From: Rubrivivax gelatinosus
GTDB lineage: Bacteria; Pseudomonadota; Gammaproteobacteria; Burkholderiales; Burkholderiaceae_C
Length of the DNA: 64,000 bases
Direction of reading: 5' to 3'
Assembly (NCBI RefSeq): GCF_004340905.1
Contig: NZ_SLXD01000003.1
Location: forward strand, 124,001 to 188,000
A program made the translations under genes and the position numbers. Each line of letters opens with the position of its first letter. The first letter of the stretch is position 1. Below, in pieces: positions 1 to 8,544 of this stretch. Under the pieces are notes generated by a model. The model did no database searches and was not told the DNA's origin. It saw only the letters and a list, made by a program, of their open reading frames with translations.

Positions 1-159
1 ACGATCCTGCTCATCGAGCACGACGTGAAGCTGGTCATGGGGCTGTGCGACCGCGTCACCGTGCTCGACTACGGCAAGCAGATCGCCGAGGGCACCCCGG
101 CGGACGTGCAGAAGAACGAGAAGGTCATCGAGGCCTACCTGGGCGCGGGCGGACACTGA
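1..159 (+). CDS. LivG-type ABC transporter ATP-binding protein, C-terminal fragment
   Basis: The window opens inside a reading frame whose last 52 residues are visible. They carry the [12 protein letters not shown] stretch (Walker B / H-loop region) and the [13 protein letters not shown] tail typical of LivG, the first ATPase of branched-chain or aromatic amino-acid ABC importers. The stop is followed after two bases by the ATG of livF, the usual livG-livF order. The 5' part is outside the window, so substrate and length cannot be judged. Identification rests on this tail and on the neighbour. Confidence 0.85.
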   Translation, partial: TILLIEHDVKLVMGLCDRVTVLDYGKQIAEGTPADVQKNEKVIEAYLGAGGH

Positions 160-161
160 GC

Positions 162-878
162 ATGAGCACCACGACGATGTTGAAGGTCACCGGCCTGAAG
201 GTGGCCTACGGCGGCATCCAGGCCGTCAAGGGCGTGAACTTCGAGGTCCACCAGGGTGAACTGGTGAGCCTGATCGGCGCCAACGGCGCCGGCAAGACGA
301 CGACGCTGAAGGCGGTGACCGGCACCCAGCCGGTGGCCGAGGGCACGATCGAATACCTGGGCCGCAGCATCCGCGGGCAGGGCGCCTGGGACCTGGTCAA
401 GCAGGGCCTGGTGATGGTGCCCGAAGGCCGCGGCACCTTCACGCGCATGACGATCGTCGAGAACCTGCAGATGGGCGCCTTCATCCGCAACGACAACGAG
501 ATCGACGCCGACATCGAGAAGGTGTTCGTGCTCTTCCCGCGCCTGAAGGAGCGCCGCAACCAGCTCGCCGGCACGATGTCCGGCGGCGAGCAGCAGATGC
601 TCGCGATGGGCCGCGCGCTGATGGCGCGCCCCAAGGTGCTGCTGCTCGACGAGCCCTCGATGGGCCTGTCGCCGATCATGGTCGACAAGATCTTCGAGGT
701 CGTCAACGACATCCACCAGCGCGGCACGACGGTGCTGCTGGTCGAGCAGAACGCCAGCCGCGCGCTCGGCCTGGCCAACCGCGGCTACGTGATGGATTCG
801 GGCGAGATCACGATGACCGGCGATGCCAAGGCGCTGCTCAACGACCCGAAGGTGCGCGCCGCCTATCTCGGCGAGTGA
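162..878 (+). CDS. livF: LivF-type branched-chain amino-acid ABC transporter ATP-binding protein
   Basis: This 238-residue cytoplasmic ATPase powers import of branched-chain (or related) amino acids together with LivG, the LivHM permeases and a periplasmic binding protein. Walker A (GANGAGKT) lies at residues 39-46, the signature MSGGEQQ near 140, Walker B VLLLDEPSMGL near 160, and the H-loop region LLVEQNAS near 190. The length matches LivF (233-240 aa). The ATG at 162 is chosen over an upstream in-frame start because it lies just after the livG stop and gives the normal N-terminus. It is the last gene of its operon and is followed by a strong hairpin. Confidence 0.93.
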   Translation: MSTTTMLKVTGLKVAYGGIQAVKGVNFEVHQGELVSLIGANGAGKTTTLKAVTGTQPVAEGTIEYLGRSIRGQGAWDLVKQGLVMVPEGRGTFTRMTIVENLQMGAFIRNDNEIDADIEKVFVLFPRLKERRNQLAGTMSGGEQQMLAMGRALMARPKVLLLDEPSMGLSPIMVDKIFEVVNDIHQRGTTVLLVEQNASRALGLANRGYVMDSGEITMTGDAKALLNDPKVRAAYLGE

Positions 879-910
879 TGCCCTCCGGCGCCGCGAGGCG
901 TCGGCTGACG

Positions 911-938
911 GACGAGGCCGCCTTCGGGCGGCCTCGTC
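911..938. terminator. Hairpin between convergent livF and tctC-like genes
   Basis: A perfect 12-bp stem (GACGAGGCCGCC / GGCGGCCTCGTC) closes on a TTCG tetraloop and is followed by GTTT. It lies between two converging genes, so it can act as a bidirectional terminator. There is no long U tract. Confidence 0.7.
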
Positions 939-949
939 GTTTGCGGCGT

Positions 950-1921
950 TCAGTCGACCTGGGCGCCCGACAGCTTGACGACCTTCTGGTACTTGGCCAG
1001 CTCGGTCTTGACGAAGGCCGCGAACTGTTCGGGCGTCGTCGGCGCCGGCTCGATCATCAGCGTCGCCATGCGCGACTTCAGCTCCGGCGTCGCCAGCGCG
1101 TCGGTGAAGGCCTTGTTCAGCCGCAGCGTGGTGTCCTGCGGCAGGCGGGCCGGGCCGAAGAGGCCGAACCAGGTGCTGATGTCGAAGCCCGGCAGGCCGG
1201 CCTCGATGGCCGTCGGCAGCTCGGGCATCGCGCTTGCGCGGCGCGCCGTCGTCACCGCCAGCGCCTTCAGCTTGCCGTTGCGGATGTTGCCCGAGGCCGC
1301 GGCCAGGTTGTCGATGTTGAAGTCGACCTGGCCGCCCAGTAGCGCGAGCTGCGCCGGCGCCGCGCCGCCGTAGGGAATGTGCACGGCGTAGATGCGGGCC
1401 AGGGACTTGAGCATCTCGCCGGCGAGGTGGCCGGCGCTGCCGTTGCCGCCCGAGCCGTAGTTCAGCTTGCCGGGGTTGCGCCGGGCGTAGGCCAGGAAGT
1501 CAGTCAGCGTGGCGATCTTCAGCCGCGCCGCGGTCCCGGCGTTCATCACCAGGACGTTGGGCACCTGGGCCACGAGCGTGATGGGCGTGAAGTCGCGCAC
1601 CGGGTCGTAAGGCAGCTTCGCGAACAGCCAGGGATTGATGGCGTGCGTGGCGACCGCGCCCATCACGATCGTGTGGCCGTCGGGCGCGCTGCGGGCCACG
1701 TAGTCGGCGCCGAGGTTGCCGCCGGCGCCGGGTTTGTTCTCGACGACGACCAGCCCCAGGCCGTCCCTGGCGCGTTCGGCCAGCGCGCGCGCGACGGTGT
1801 CCAGCGGGCCGCCGGGCGGGTAGGGCACGACGAGGCGGATCGGGCGGTTGTCGGCGGCGAACGCCGGGGCGCCGGTGGCGGCCAGCGCGCCGGCCGCGAG
1901 CAGGTGGCGGCGGGAGATCAT
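950..1921 (-). CDS. Tripartite tricarboxylate transporter substrate-binding protein (TctC/Bug family)
   Basis: This 323-residue periplasmic solute-binding protein has a Tat/Sec-like leader (ISRRHLLAAGALAATGAPAFA) followed by the Bug-family start RPIRLVVPYPPGGPLDTVAR and the GAGGNLGADYVA loop. Bug proteins bind small carboxylates. Burkholderiales encode many, often without adjacent TctAB membrane genes, and none are visible here. The ATG overlaps the stop of the upstream reductase gene by four bases (ATGA), so the two are translationally coupled. The ligand cannot be predicted. Confidence 0.9.
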   Translation of the reverse strand: MISRRHLLAAGALAATGAPAFAADNRPIRLVVPYPPGGPLDTVARALAERARDGLGLVVVENKPGAGGNLGADYVARSAPDGHTIVMGAVATHAINPWLFAKLPYDPVRDFTPITLVAQVPNVLVMNAGTAARLKIATLTDFLAYARRNPGKLNYGSGGNGSAGHLAGEMLKSLARIYAVHIPYGGAAPAQLALLGGQVDFNIDNLAAASGNIRNGKLKALAVTTARRASAMPELPTAIEAGLPGFDISTWFGLFGPARLPQDTTLRLNKAFTDALATPELKSRMATLMIEPAPTTPEQFAAFVKTELAKYQKVVKLSGAQVD

Positions 1922-2964
1922 CGGGCGGTCGGGCCGTGTTTGTCGGCCTCCGAGGTGAAGGAGTCGGCGTAGAACTCGTCGGCCGGCAGGCCGCAGCGGG
2001 CGACGAAGTCGCGCTGCGCGGCTTCCACCATCGCCGGCGTGCCGCAGGCGTAGACCTGGTGGCCCGACAGGTCGGGCCAGTCGGCCATCACGGCCTGGTG
2101 CACGAAGCCGGTGCGGCCGTCCCAGGCGTCGTCGGCCGTGGGCTCGGAGAGCACCGGCACGTAGTGCAGGTTCGGCATCGCCGCCGCGGCTTGGACGCAC
2201 CAGTCGTGGCGGTACAGGTCGGCGCGGCGGCGGCAGCCCCAGTACAGCACGACCGGGCGCTCGATCTTCTCCAGCCGCATCTGCTCGAGGATCGCCTTCA
2301 CCGGCGCGAAGCCGGTTCCGCTGGCCAGCAGCACGATGGGCTTGGCGCTGTCGGTGCGCAGGAAGAAGCTGCCCAGCGGGCCTTCCAGGCGCAGGATCTC
2401 GCGCTCCTTCATCGCGCCGAAGACGTGGTCGGTGAACTTGCCGCCCGGCATGTGGCGGATGTGCAGCTCGATGGCCGGCGGCTCGCCGAGCTGCTGCGGG
2501 GCGTTGGCGATGCTGTAGGCGCGGCGCGCGCCGTCGCGCAGGATGAACTCGACGTACTGGCCGGCGCGGTACTGCAGGTTCTGGTTGGCCGGCAGCTGCA
2601 GCTTCAGCAGCGCGACGTCGGCCGCGGCGCGTTCGATCGCGAGCACACGCACCGGCATCTTCAGCACCGGGAACTGGCCGGCGGCGGGCACGCCGCGGGC
2701 CTCGACGGCGCAGTCGGTCAGCGGCACCGCGCAGCAGCTGAGGATCTGGCCGGCGGCCTCTTCCTCGGGCGTCAGCGCCTTGCGCTGGTGCGCGCCGTGC
2801 GTGACGCGGCCGTCGAGCAGGCGGCACTTGCACGAGCCGCAGGCGCCGTCGCGGCAGCCGTAGGGCAGGCCCACGCCCTGGCGGATGGCGGCGGCGAGCA
2901 TCGTCTCGTCGCGCTGGACCTCGAACTCGACCCCGGCGGGCTCGACCTTGACTCTGAAACTCAT
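1918..2964 (-). CDS. 2Fe-2S/FAD/NAD(P)H oxidoreductase (CDP-6-deoxyglucoseen-reductase-like)
   Basis: This 348-residue protein has three domains. Residues ~1-90 are a plant-type ferredoxin with the CRDGACGSCKC cluster motif and a later Cys pair. Then comes an FAD domain with RAYSIANAPQ, and then an NAD-binding domain with GTGFAPVKAI. Such proteins pass electrons from NAD(P)H through flavin to the 2Fe-2S centre and on to an oxygenase or dehydratase partner. No oxygenase is adjacent, so its partner is unknown. The second in-frame ATG is taken as start because MSFRVKVEP is the usual family N-terminus. It is coupled to the downstream TctC-like gene. Confidence 0.88.
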   Translation of the reverse strand: MSFRVKVEPAGVEFEVQRDETMLAAAIRQGVGLPYGCRDGACGSCKCRLLDGRVTHGAHQRKALTPEEEAAGQILSCCAVPLTDCAVEARGVPAAGQFPVLKMPVRVLAIERAAADVALLKLQLPANQNLQYRAGQYVEFILRDGARRAYSIANAPQQLGEPPAIELHIRHMPGGKFTDHVFGAMKEREILRLEGPLGSFFLRTDSAKPIVLLASGTGFAPVKAILEQMRLEKIERPVVLYWGCRRRADLYRHDWCVQAAAAMPNLHYVPVLSEPTADDAWDGRTGFVHQAVMADWPDLSGHQVYACGTPAMVEAAQRDFVARCGLPADEFYADSFTSEADKHGPTAR

Positions 2965-2996
2965 GGCAGGCGGCACACGTAAACTAACCCGTCATT

Positions 2997-3875
2997 GTGC
3001 CCCGTCCCACCTTGCTCATCGTCGGCTGCGGCGACGTCGGCTGCCGCGTCCTGAAGCGGCTGGCCGGCCGCTGGCGCGTGCTGGCGCTCACGTCCTCGCC
3101 CGAACGCATGCCCGCGCTGCGTGCGGCGGGCGCGGTGCCGCTGGTCGGCAACCTCGACCACCCGGCGACGCTCGGCCGCCTGGCCGGCCTGGCCGACCAC
3201 GTGCTGCACCTGGCGCCACCGCCCGGCGAAGGCGAGGGCGACCCGCGCACCCGGGCGCTGCTGCAGGCGCTGGCGCGCGCCGGCCGCGTGCGCACGCTGG
3301 TCTACGCCAGCACCACCGGCGTCTATGGCGACGCCGGCGGTGCACGCTTCGACGAGACACGCGCCGTCGCGCCGGCCACGCCACGCGCCCGGCGGCGTGT
3401 CGACGCCGAGGAACAGGTGCGGCGCTTCGGCCGCCGTCACGGCGTGCGGGTCGCGGTGCTGCGTGTGCCGGGCATCTACGCCCCCGACCGCGAAGGCGGC
3501 GACCCGCGCGAGCGCGTGCGCCGCGGCGCGCCGCTGCTGCTGCCGCCGCACGACCCGTACACCAACCACGTGCACGCCGACGACCTGGCGCGCATCTGCG
3601 TCGCCGCGCTGCTGCGCGCCGCGCCGCAGCGCGTTTATCACGCCAGCGACGACGGCGAGTTCACGATGGGCGACTATTACGAACTCGTGGCCCGCCTCGC
3701 CGGCCTGCCGGCGCCGCGCCGCGTGTCGCTGGAAGAAGCCCGGCGCACGCTGGGCGCGATGACCCTGAGCTTCATGGGCGAGTCGCGCCGCCTCGACAAC
3801 ACGCGCCTCAAGCGCGAGCTGCATGTCGTGCTGCGCTACCCGACGGTCGTGGAAGGTTTGGCCTCCAAGGGCTGA
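2997..3875 (+). CDS. NAD-dependent epimerase/dehydratase family protein
   Basis: This 292-residue short-chain dehydrogenase/epimerase starts with GTG at 2997, directly followed by the nucleotide-binding strand TLLIVGCGDVGCRV. The GxGxxG variant here is GCGDVG. An ASTTGVYGD segment near residue 105 supplies the Thr and Tyr expected in extended SDRs. The family includes YeeZ-like sugar-nucleotide epimerase homologues whose substrate is mostly unknown. It diverges from the reductase gene across about 30 bases, so the promoters must overlap. It ends in a set of strong hairpins. Confidence 0.85.
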   Translation: MPRPTLLIVGCGDVGCRVLKRLAGRWRVLALTSSPERMPALRAAGAVPLVGNLDHPATLGRLAGLADHVLHLAPPPGEGEGDPRTRALLQALARAGRVRTLVYASTTGVYGDAGGARFDETRAVAPATPRARRRVDAEEQVRRFGRRHGVRVAVLRVPGIYAPDREGGDPRERVRRGAPLLLPPHDPYTNHVHADDLARICVAALLRAAPQRVYHASDDGEFTMGDYYELVARLAGLPAPRRVSLEEARRTLGAMTLSFMGESRRLDNTRLKRELHVVLRYPTVVEGLASKG

Positions 3876-3905
3876 GCCCTACGAGACTTCGTCAAACCAT
3901 CTGGA

Positions 3906-3926
3906 GCCTCCCTCCAGGAGGGAGGC
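3906..3926. terminator. Hairpin after the epimerase gene
   Basis: An almost perfect inverted repeat (GCCTCCCTCC A GGAGGGAGGC) lies 30 bases after the epimerase stop. A second weaker one (GAGCCCC...GGGGCTC) follows at about 3951-3972. Such G/C-only hairpins between genes are common in Rubrivivax-like genomes. Termination is inferred from position only. Confidence 0.45.
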
Positions 3927-3993
3927 TGGAGGGTGTCGTTGAACAAGCTGGAGCCCCTTCGTGGAGGGGGCTCGGGGGAGCCCAACGTTCAGA

Positions 3994-4047
3994 GCCGGAG
4001 GCTAGAGACCCTGCGGCAAAGCCGCAGGGTTCTCTAGCGCCTCCGGC
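3994..4047. terminator. Large bidirectional hairpin between epimerase and rhomboid genes
   Basis: The outer arms GCCGGAGGCTAGAGA and TCTCTAGCGCCTCCGGC enclose an inner perfect stem CCCTGCGGC-AAA-GCCGCAGGG. The whole forms a roughly 54-base structure with a two-base bulge. It reaches over the rhomboid stop codon, so the 3' end of that gene is part of the structure. Its place between converging genes suggests a shared terminator. Confidence 0.6.
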
Positions 4048-4633
4048 GGCCGCCGAAAGGCGGCTGGCGCCGCCAGTAGCGGATCATCAGGAAGCCGCCG
4101 ACCATGCCGCCCAGGTGGGCGAAGTGGGCGATGTCGCCGCGGTCCATGAAGCCCAGCAGCAGTTCCAGCGCGCCGAAGACGACGACGAAGGTGCGTGCCT
4201 TCATCGGGATCGGCGGGATCAGCAGCATCACCTGCCGGTTCGGGAAGAGCATGCCGAAAGCCAGCAGCAGCGCGAACAGCGCACCCGAGGCGCCGATCGT
4301 CGGGTTCTGCGAGCCGGTCAGTGCCGTCACCGCCATCTGCGCCACGGCCGCGGCCAGCGCGCCGGCGAGCAGGAACTGCAGGTAGCGCTTCTGGCCCCAG
4401 ACACGCTCCAGCTCCGAGCCGAACATCCACAGCCCCAGCATGTTGAAGAACAGGTGGAACAGGCCACCGTGCAGGAAGGCGTAGGTGACGACCTGCCAGG
4501 GGCCGAAGAGGCCGCTGCCGACGGGCCACAGTGCCAGCCACATCGTCAGCGATTGCGGCACGAAGGTCTGCAGGCAGAACACCGCCGTGCAGATCAGGAT
4601 CAGCGTCTTGGTGACCGGGGGAAGCGGCGGCAT
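4034..4633 (-). CDS. Rhomboid family intramembrane serine protease
   Basis: This 199-residue integral membrane protein has about six hydrophobic segments. The rhomboid catalytic pair is visible: Ser in GASGALFALL (near residue 115) and His in HFAHLGGMVGG (near 175). The loop motif FLHGGLFHLFFNM, typical of rhomboid TM2, is also present. Rhomboids cleave transmembrane substrates inside the bilayer; the substrate here is unknown. The ATG at 4633 gives the normal short cytoplasmic N-terminus. The gene follows tRNA-Leu on the same strand. A strongly basic GGRRRR tail ends the protein. Confidence 0.92.
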   Translation of the reverse strand: MPPLPPVTKTLILICTAVFCLQTFVPQSLTMWLALWPVGSGLFGPWQVVTYAFLHGGLFHLFFNMLGLWMFGSELERVWGQKRYLQFLLAGALAAAVAQMAVTALTGSQNPTIGASGALFALLLAFGMLFPNRQVMLLIPPIPMKARTFVVVFGALELLLGFMDRGDIAHFAHLGGMVGGFLMIRYWRRQPPFGGRRRR

Positions 4634-4679
4634 GGATCGGGCCGGACGGGCACGCCCGGCGGAAACGGTCGGGGTGGGA

Positions 4680-4764
4680 TGGTGCCCGCGGCCAGACTCG
4701 AACTGGCACGCCTTGCGGCGGCGGATTTTGAATCCGCTACGTCTACCGATTTCGTCACGCGGGC
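4680..4764 (-). tRNA. tRNA-Leu (CAA)
   Basis: The reverse complement folds as a type-II cloverleaf. Acceptor GCCCGCG pairs with CGCGGGC, the discriminator is A, and CCA is encoded. The anticodon stem GCGGA/TCCGC has loop TTCAAAA, giving anticodon CAA. The long variable arm CGCC-GCAA-GGCG is as expected for leucine, and the T arm is GCCAG-TTCGAGT-CTGGC. Length is 85 nt. Confidence 0.95.
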
Positions 4765-4800
4765 GCGCGGGGCGGCGCTGGGCTCGCCCGGGTTCGAATG

Positions 4801-4806
4801 ATTATG
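4801..4806 (-). promoter_or_regulatory. Possible -10 element for tRNA-Leu
   Basis: On the minus strand a CATAAT hexamer lies about 37 bases upstream of the mature tRNA 5' end, a spacing suitable for a short 5' leader. No convincing -35 is seen. Confidence 0.3.
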
Positions 4807-4868
4807 TCATGCAGGGTTCCGGCGTCCGGGCGTGGGCGCTGCCACAATGCCGCAGAGGAGCGAAGACG

Positions 4869-5789
4869 ATGGACCCAACGGCCGCCCAGGCCTATCCGAC
4901 CCTGGAAGAAGCGATCGGACGCACGCCGCTCGTGCGGCTGCAGCGCCTGCCCGGCGCAGACGGCGCCGCGCGCGGCAACGTCATCCTCGGCAAGCTGGAG
5001 GGCCACAACCCGGCCGGCTCGGTCAAGGACCGGCCGGCGATCAGCATGATCCGTCGTGCCGAGGAGCGCGGCGACATCAAGCCCGGCGACACCCTGATCG
5101 AAGCCACCTCCGGCAACACCGGCATCGCGCTGGCGATGGCTGCGGCGATCCGCGGCTACCGGCTCGTGCTGATCATGCCGGAGGACCTGTCGATCGAACG
5201 TGCGCAGACGATGAAGGCCTTCGGCGCCGAACTCATCCTGACGCCGCGTTCGGGGGGCATGGAGTACGCGCGCGACCTGGCCGAACGCCTGCAGCGCGAC
5301 GGCAAGGGCCGCGTGCTCGACCAGTTCGCCAACGCCGACAACCCGCGTGTGCACTACGAGAGCACCGGCCCCGAGCTGTGGGAGCAGACCGGCGGGCGCA
5401 TCACGCACTTCGTCAGTGCGATGGGCACCACCGGCACGATCACCGGCGTCTCGCGCTACCTGAAGGAGCGCAACCCGGCGGTGCGCATCGTCGGCGCGCA
5501 GCCGGCCGACGGCTCGCGCATCCCCGGCATCCGCAAGTGGCCCGAGGCCTACCTGCCGAAGATCTACGACCCGGCGGCGGTCGACGAGACGGTGCTTGTC
5601 AGCCAGGCCGACGCCGAGGACATGGCGCGCCGCCTGGCGCGCGAGGAAGGTTTGTTCGGCGGCATCTCGGCGGCCGGCGCCTGCTGGGTCGCGCTGCAGC
5701 TCGCGCGCACGGTCGAGAACGCGACGATCGTCTTCGTCGTCTGCGACCGCGGCGACCGCTACCTGTCCACCGGCGTCTTCCCCGCCTGA
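4869..5789 (+). CDS. cysM: Cysteine synthase B (O-acetylserine sulfhydrylase)
   Basis: This 306-residue PLP enzyme makes cysteine (or S-sulfocysteine) from O-acetylserine and sulfide/thiosulfate in the cytosol. The PLP-binding lysine is K53 in NPAGSVKDRPA. The phosphate loop TSGNTG follows near residue 80 and GTTGTITG near 180. Length and motifs fit CysM rather than CysK. A good ribosome site (AGAGGAG) precedes the ATG at 4869. It is followed after six bases by the Nudix gene, suggesting an operon cysM-nudix-tusA-like. Confidence 0.92.
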   Translation: MDPTAAQAYPTLEEAIGRTPLVRLQRLPGADGAARGNVILGKLEGHNPAGSVKDRPAISMIRRAEERGDIKPGDTLIEATSGNTGIALAMAAAIRGYRLVLIMPEDLSIERAQTMKAFGAELILTPRSGGMEYARDLAERLQRDGKGRVLDQFANADNPRVHYESTGPELWEQTGGRITHFVSAMGTTGTITGVSRYLKERNPAVRIVGAQPADGSRIPGIRKWPEAYLPKIYDPAAVDETVLVSQADAEDMARRLAREEGLFGGISAAGACWVALQLARTVENATIVFVVCDRGDRYLSTGVFPA

Positions 5790-5795
5790 GCCGCC

Positions 5796-6353
5796 GTGGA
5801 CGAGGAGGCCCGCTTCTGCCTGCGCTGCGGCACGGCGCTGGCCTGGATCACGCTGGACGAGGACGGCGGCCCGAAGGCGCGGCGGCGCTGCCCGGCCTGC
5901 GGCTGGACCCACTGGAACAACCCGACGCCGGTGCTGGCGGCGATCGTCGAATGCGCCGACCGCGGCGGCCGGCTGCTGCTGGCGCGCAACGCCGCCTGGT
6001 CAGGGCGCCTGTTCGCGCTGATCACCGGCTTCATGGAGGCCGGCGAGAGCGCCCAGGATGGCATCCGCCGCGAGGTCGCCGAGGAGACCGGTCTCGTCGT
6101 CGAGACGCTCGACCTGGTCGGCGTCTACGACTTCCAGCGTTTGAACCAGGTGATCATCGCCTGGCACGCGACGGCGCGCGGCGAGATCCGGCTGTCGCCC
6201 GAACTCGCCGAGTACCGGCTGTTCGAGCCCGCCGAGGTGCGCTGCTGGCCCGCCGGCACCGGCTACGCGCTGGCCGACTGGCTGCGTTCGCGTGGCCACG
6301 AGCCGGTGTTCATCGACTGGCCGCCGCGCGAGACGGCGACGTCGGCCGCCTAG
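5796..6353 (+). CDS. Nudix hydrolase with N-terminal zinc ribbon (NudC-like)
   Basis: This 185-residue protein starts at GTG 5796. Four cysteines (C8, C11, C32, C35) form a zinc-ribbon-like element. The Nudix box lies at residues 78-100, with the essential RREVAEETGL ending, and binds Mg2+ to cleave nucleoside-diphosphate-X substrates. The zinc ribbon resembles NudC-type NADH pyrophosphatases, but the N-terminal NudC domain is missing, so the substrate is uncertain. It sits six bases after cysM and twelve before the TusA-like gene. Confidence 0.88.
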   Translation: MDEEARFCLRCGTALAWITLDEDGGPKARRRCPACGWTHWNNPTPVLAAIVECADRGGRLLLARNAAWSGRLFALITGFMEAGESAQDGIRREVAEETGLVVETLDLVGVYDFQRLNQVIIAWHATARGEIRLSPELAEYRLFEPAEVRCWPAGTGYALADWLRSRGHEPVFIDWPPRETATSAA

Positions 6354-6364
6354 AATCCGGCCCG

Positions 6365-6601
6365 ATGGACGCTCTGCCTTTCGACAAGGAACTCGACACC
6401 CGCGGGCTCAGCTGTCCGCTGCCCATCCTGAAGGCCAAGAAGATGCTGGCCACGATGGCCAGCGGCGAGGTGCTGAAGGTCGTCGCCACCGACCCCGGCT
6501 CGATGCGCGACTTCCAGGCCTTCTCGCGCCAGACCGGCAACGAACTCGTCGACCAGCACGCCGAGGGCGCCGAGTTCGTGCACTGGCTGCGGCGGCGCTG
6601 A
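6365..6601 (+). CDS. TusA/SirA-like sulfur carrier protein
   Basis: This 78-residue protein has the TusA-family signature TRGLSCPLPILKAKK, with the sulfur-accepting cysteine at C17. The family carries persulfide sulfur for tRNA thiolation, molybdopterin synthesis or sulfur oxidation. The gene follows cysM and the Nudix gene on the same strand, which fits a sulfur-metabolism operon. The exact partner is unknown. Confidence 0.88.
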   Translation: MDALPFDKELDTRGLSCPLPILKAKKMLATMASGEVLKVVATDPGSMRDFQAFSRQTGNELVDQHAEGAEFVHWLRRR

Positions 6602-6614
6602 GGCCGCCGGGTCT

Positions 6615-7481
<867 letters not shown>

Positions 7482-7548
7482 TTGGTTACATACAATGAGT
7501 TGATTCGAATTCATTCTGGCACGTGACCCGAGGCGTCCAACCCGGCTC

Positions 7549-8544
7549 ATGTCAGTGCCTGTTTCCGCCATGGACGTGCTGATCGTCGAGCCGCTGGAGC
7601 AGCGGGCGCTCGACTGGCTTGGCAAGCGGCGTGCCGTACATCTGGACCCGTCGCTCGCCGCGGAGCCGCGACGTTTCGAGGCGCTGCTCGCGCAGGCGCG
7701 TGCCGTGGTCGTGCCGGCGTCGATGCCGATGGACGCACGCACGCTGATGTCGGCGCCGGCGCTGCGTGCGGTCGGCCGGCTCGAGGGCGGCCCCGGCACG
7801 ATCGACCTGATCGCCTGCGAGAGCGCCGGCATCGCCGTCGTGCAGCCGGCCGGCGCGGGGTCGGTGGCCGAGGCCGAGTTCGCCACCGCCGCGATGCTGC
7901 AGCTGCTGCGCCGCGTGCCGGTGCACGAGGGCCACGGCGTCTACGTCGGCCGCGAGCTGTCCTCGTCGACGGTGGGCATCGTCGGCATGTCGCCGACGGC
8001 GCGGCTGCTGTCGCAGCTGGCGGGCAACTTCGGCGCGCGTGTCGTCGGCTACGACCCCGCGCTGCACGCCTCGGACGTCGCCTGGCGCCAGGCGGGCATC
8101 CGCGCGGTGCCGCTGGCCGAGCTGCTCGAGACCTGCGACGTCGTCGTCGTGCTGCTGGCCTACTACTCGCGTTACCACGGCCTGCTCGGCGAGCGCCTGC
8201 TGGAGAGCTGCAAGCGCGACCAGGTGCTGGTCTGCCTGTCGCCCGCGGCGCTGTTCGACGAGCAGGCACTGGCCGCGGCACTGCGCAGCGGGCGCATTGC
8301 CGCCGCCTGGTTCGACCGGCTGGAGCCCGGCTGGCTGGACATCGGACGTCCGCTGAGCGGCGTCGACACCTTGCACGTCACGTCCCGTCTGGCGCCGTCC
8401 ACGCGCGAGGCGCGTGCCCGCGGCGCCTGGGCGCTGGTGCGCCGGATCGACGCGCTGCTGGGGGTCGCCGACCCCCAGGCAGCCTTCAGCGAGACGGTGC
8501 CAGACGTGCTCGCTGGGCTTGCAGGCGGTCCAGCGCCTGCGTGA
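7549..8544 (+). CDS. D-2-hydroxyacid dehydrogenase-like protein, catalytic residues missing
   Basis: This 331-residue protein has the two-domain fold order of D-isomer 2-hydroxyacid dehydrogenases: [17 protein letters not shown], the Rossmann strand [44 protein letters not shown] and [10 protein letters not shown]. The usual GxGxxG is replaced by GMSPTA, the catalytic Arg of the NTARGG motif by Ala, and the catalytic His of TPH by Arg. It is therefore probably not an active dehydrogenase of the normal type. It overlaps the converging valS by 59 bases. ATG 7570 is an alternative start. Confidence 0.8.
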   Translation: MSVPVSAMDVLIVEPLEQRALDWLGKRRAVHLDPSLAAEPRRFEALLAQARAVVVPASMPMDARTLMSAPALRAVGRLEGGPGTIDLIACESAGIAVVQPAGAGSVAEAEFATAAMLQLLRRVPVHEGHGVYVGRELSSSTVGIVGMSPTARLLSQLAGNFGARVVGYDPALHASDVAWRQAGIRAVPLAELLETCDVVVVLLAYYSRYHGLLGERLLESCKRDQVLVCLSPAALFDEQALAAALRSGRIAAAWFDRLEPGWLDIGRPLSGVDTLHVTSRLAPSTREARARGAWALVRRIDALLGVADPQAAFSETVPDVLAGLAGGPAPA

